Shown here: positions 63,191 through 64,000 of the stretch, piece after piece
Layout of the letters: every line of letters starts with the position of its first letter
Position numbering within the stretch: the first letter of the stretch is position 1
Source of the DNA: Conchocele bisecta
Lineage: Eukaryota > Mollusca > Bivalvia > Lucinida > Thyasiridae
NCBI GenBank assembly: GCA_029237695.1
Contig: CM055268.1
Location: forward strand, 52,847,131 to 52,911,130
Reading direction: 5' to 3'
Length of the DNA stretch: 64,000 bases
Made by a program: the position numbers and the translations under genes
Notes under the pieces: generated by a model
What the model was told of the DNA's origin: nothing
Databases searched by the model: none
Seen by the model: the letters and a program-made list of their open reading frames with translations, nothing else

Positions 63191-63606
63191 GTGGGTTTCT
63201 TGCCCTTTATGATGTTTGTTGATTGCTTCATAGTCTAGTTTATCAGGTAACCTGCCCTGTATTGACCGAATACGTACTGACTGATAACATAGTGTTGTAT
63301 CAGGCATTGACCTGATAGATACAAACATTCAGTTTACAACAAAATGGAAACTGACGTTCCATTGTTCGGATGACGTCACGTGACGTTAATACATGACGTC
63401 AGTGTAATGACGCAACGTTAAACAAGTCCGCGTTCTGTCCACAGGTAACGACGTCGTCTGTGGTCACTTTAGAGGATAAAACGTTACCTGATAAATAGAA
63501 TACCAGGCCACTGTCTTTTGATATCAAGTTTATCAGGCTCGGCTCGGAAACGGTAGGTAGCCTTGCCTGATAAACTTGATATCAAAAGACACTGGCCTGG
63601 TATTCT
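63191..63606. other. Intron 26, first part
   Basis: TATCAGGTAACCTGCC and an inverted GCCTGATAAACTTGATATCA pair (63515-63605), the TGATAAACTTGATAT family, frame about 300 bases with several GACGTCA words. No exon is seen before the window end. Confidence 0.5.
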
Positions 63607-63945
63607 CTATACGCAGAGCATTGGACTTCAATACAGATGACTGGATTCAGTCTCGATGCATGAACAAATTCTCTCCTAGAGTTTCTGTCCCTCACTGGTC
63701 TTTTGAATGAGACTTGAAAGTGTGGTGTTAACCCTTAGACCGCTATCTTATTTTTTTTGTCGTCTGCTGTTTTTTTTCTCCATCTTTATCATCAAAAACA
63801 TGCTTTGACAGCACTTTAGAATAATTTACAACATTCTAAGCATGTTTTTATTGAGAAATAAGGCAAGATATAAAAGCAACAGCAGACAACAATTGTTGTG
63901 AGTAGCGGTCTAAGGGTTAAGCCCATTCACTTTCACTTTCTACCA
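63607..63945 (+). mobile_element. SINE interrupted at TTAA by a piggyBac-like MITE
   Basis: SINE sequence (CAGAGCATTGGACTTCAATA, CACTGGTCTTTTGAATGAGA) runs to GTGTTAA at 63731 and resumes GCCCATTCACTTTCACTT after 63920. Between lies CCCTTAGACCGCTA to TAGCGGTCTAAGGG, with TTAA at both ends. Confidence 0.8.
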
Positions 63946-64000
63946 TACTTGATATTCTCCTGTGTTGATGGGCCATTATGCATCTGTGGCCACAGCATGA

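Overview
This is a eukaryotic, animal-type window made of one split protein-coding gene embedded in transposon-rich introns. The gene is on the plus strand and encodes nucleoprotein TPR, the long coiled-coil protein of the nuclear pore basket. I can place 26 internal exons between 2252 and 63190. Every junction is GT-AG and the phases match across all 25 joins. The joined 2,858 nt keep one open frame of 952 codons. By comparison with human TPR from memory, this is roughly human residues 144-1167. The promoter, N-terminal exons, C-terminal half and acidic tail lie outside the window. Landmarks include a P-T-A-A-A segment before a conserved coil, the [13 protein letters not shown] block, the [10 protein letters not shown] block, a Ser/Pro linker that breaks the coil, and the RELMLHAAD block typical of the TPR/MLP1/MLP2 domain.

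The organism is most likely a lophotrochozoan, probably a bivalve mollusc. This is inferred from the intron repeats: tRNA-derived SINEs with a GACCTTAGCTGTTG tail, tandem-core elements resembling the pearl elements of bivalves, and very many small palindromic MITEs. No database search was possible.

Layout. 1-2251: repeats, no exon found. 2252-7923: exons 1-5, with MITEs abutting several splice sites. 7950-8395: a 30-bp minisatellite. 10011-16067: exons 6-9, separated by a stack of nested repeats that includes very long poly-G and poly-C runs. 17193-19201: exon 10 with two decayed upstream copies, one split by a TA-flanked transposon. 22357-31542: exons 11-15 plus a 2.57-kb Helitron-like insertion inside a palindromic MITE. 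35759-40822: exons 16-20. 43550-50477: exons 21-25, plus a hAT-type remnant with a zinc-finger exon and decayed copies of the end of exon 23. 50478-62980: a 12.5-kb intron holding arrays rich in AGGTCA motifs and a 6.9-kb interval bounded by inverted repeats. 62981-63190: exon 26, with a degenerate copy of its start 131 bp upstream.

The most interesting signals are four independent partial exon duplications in this one gene, several transposon families whose targets and duplications can be read from nested insertions, and a shared 5'-hairpin/tandem-core/3'-hairpin plan among otherwise unrelated repeats. I found no RNA gene, CRISPR array, prokaryotic operon or second protein-coding gene. I found no convincing new molecular system.
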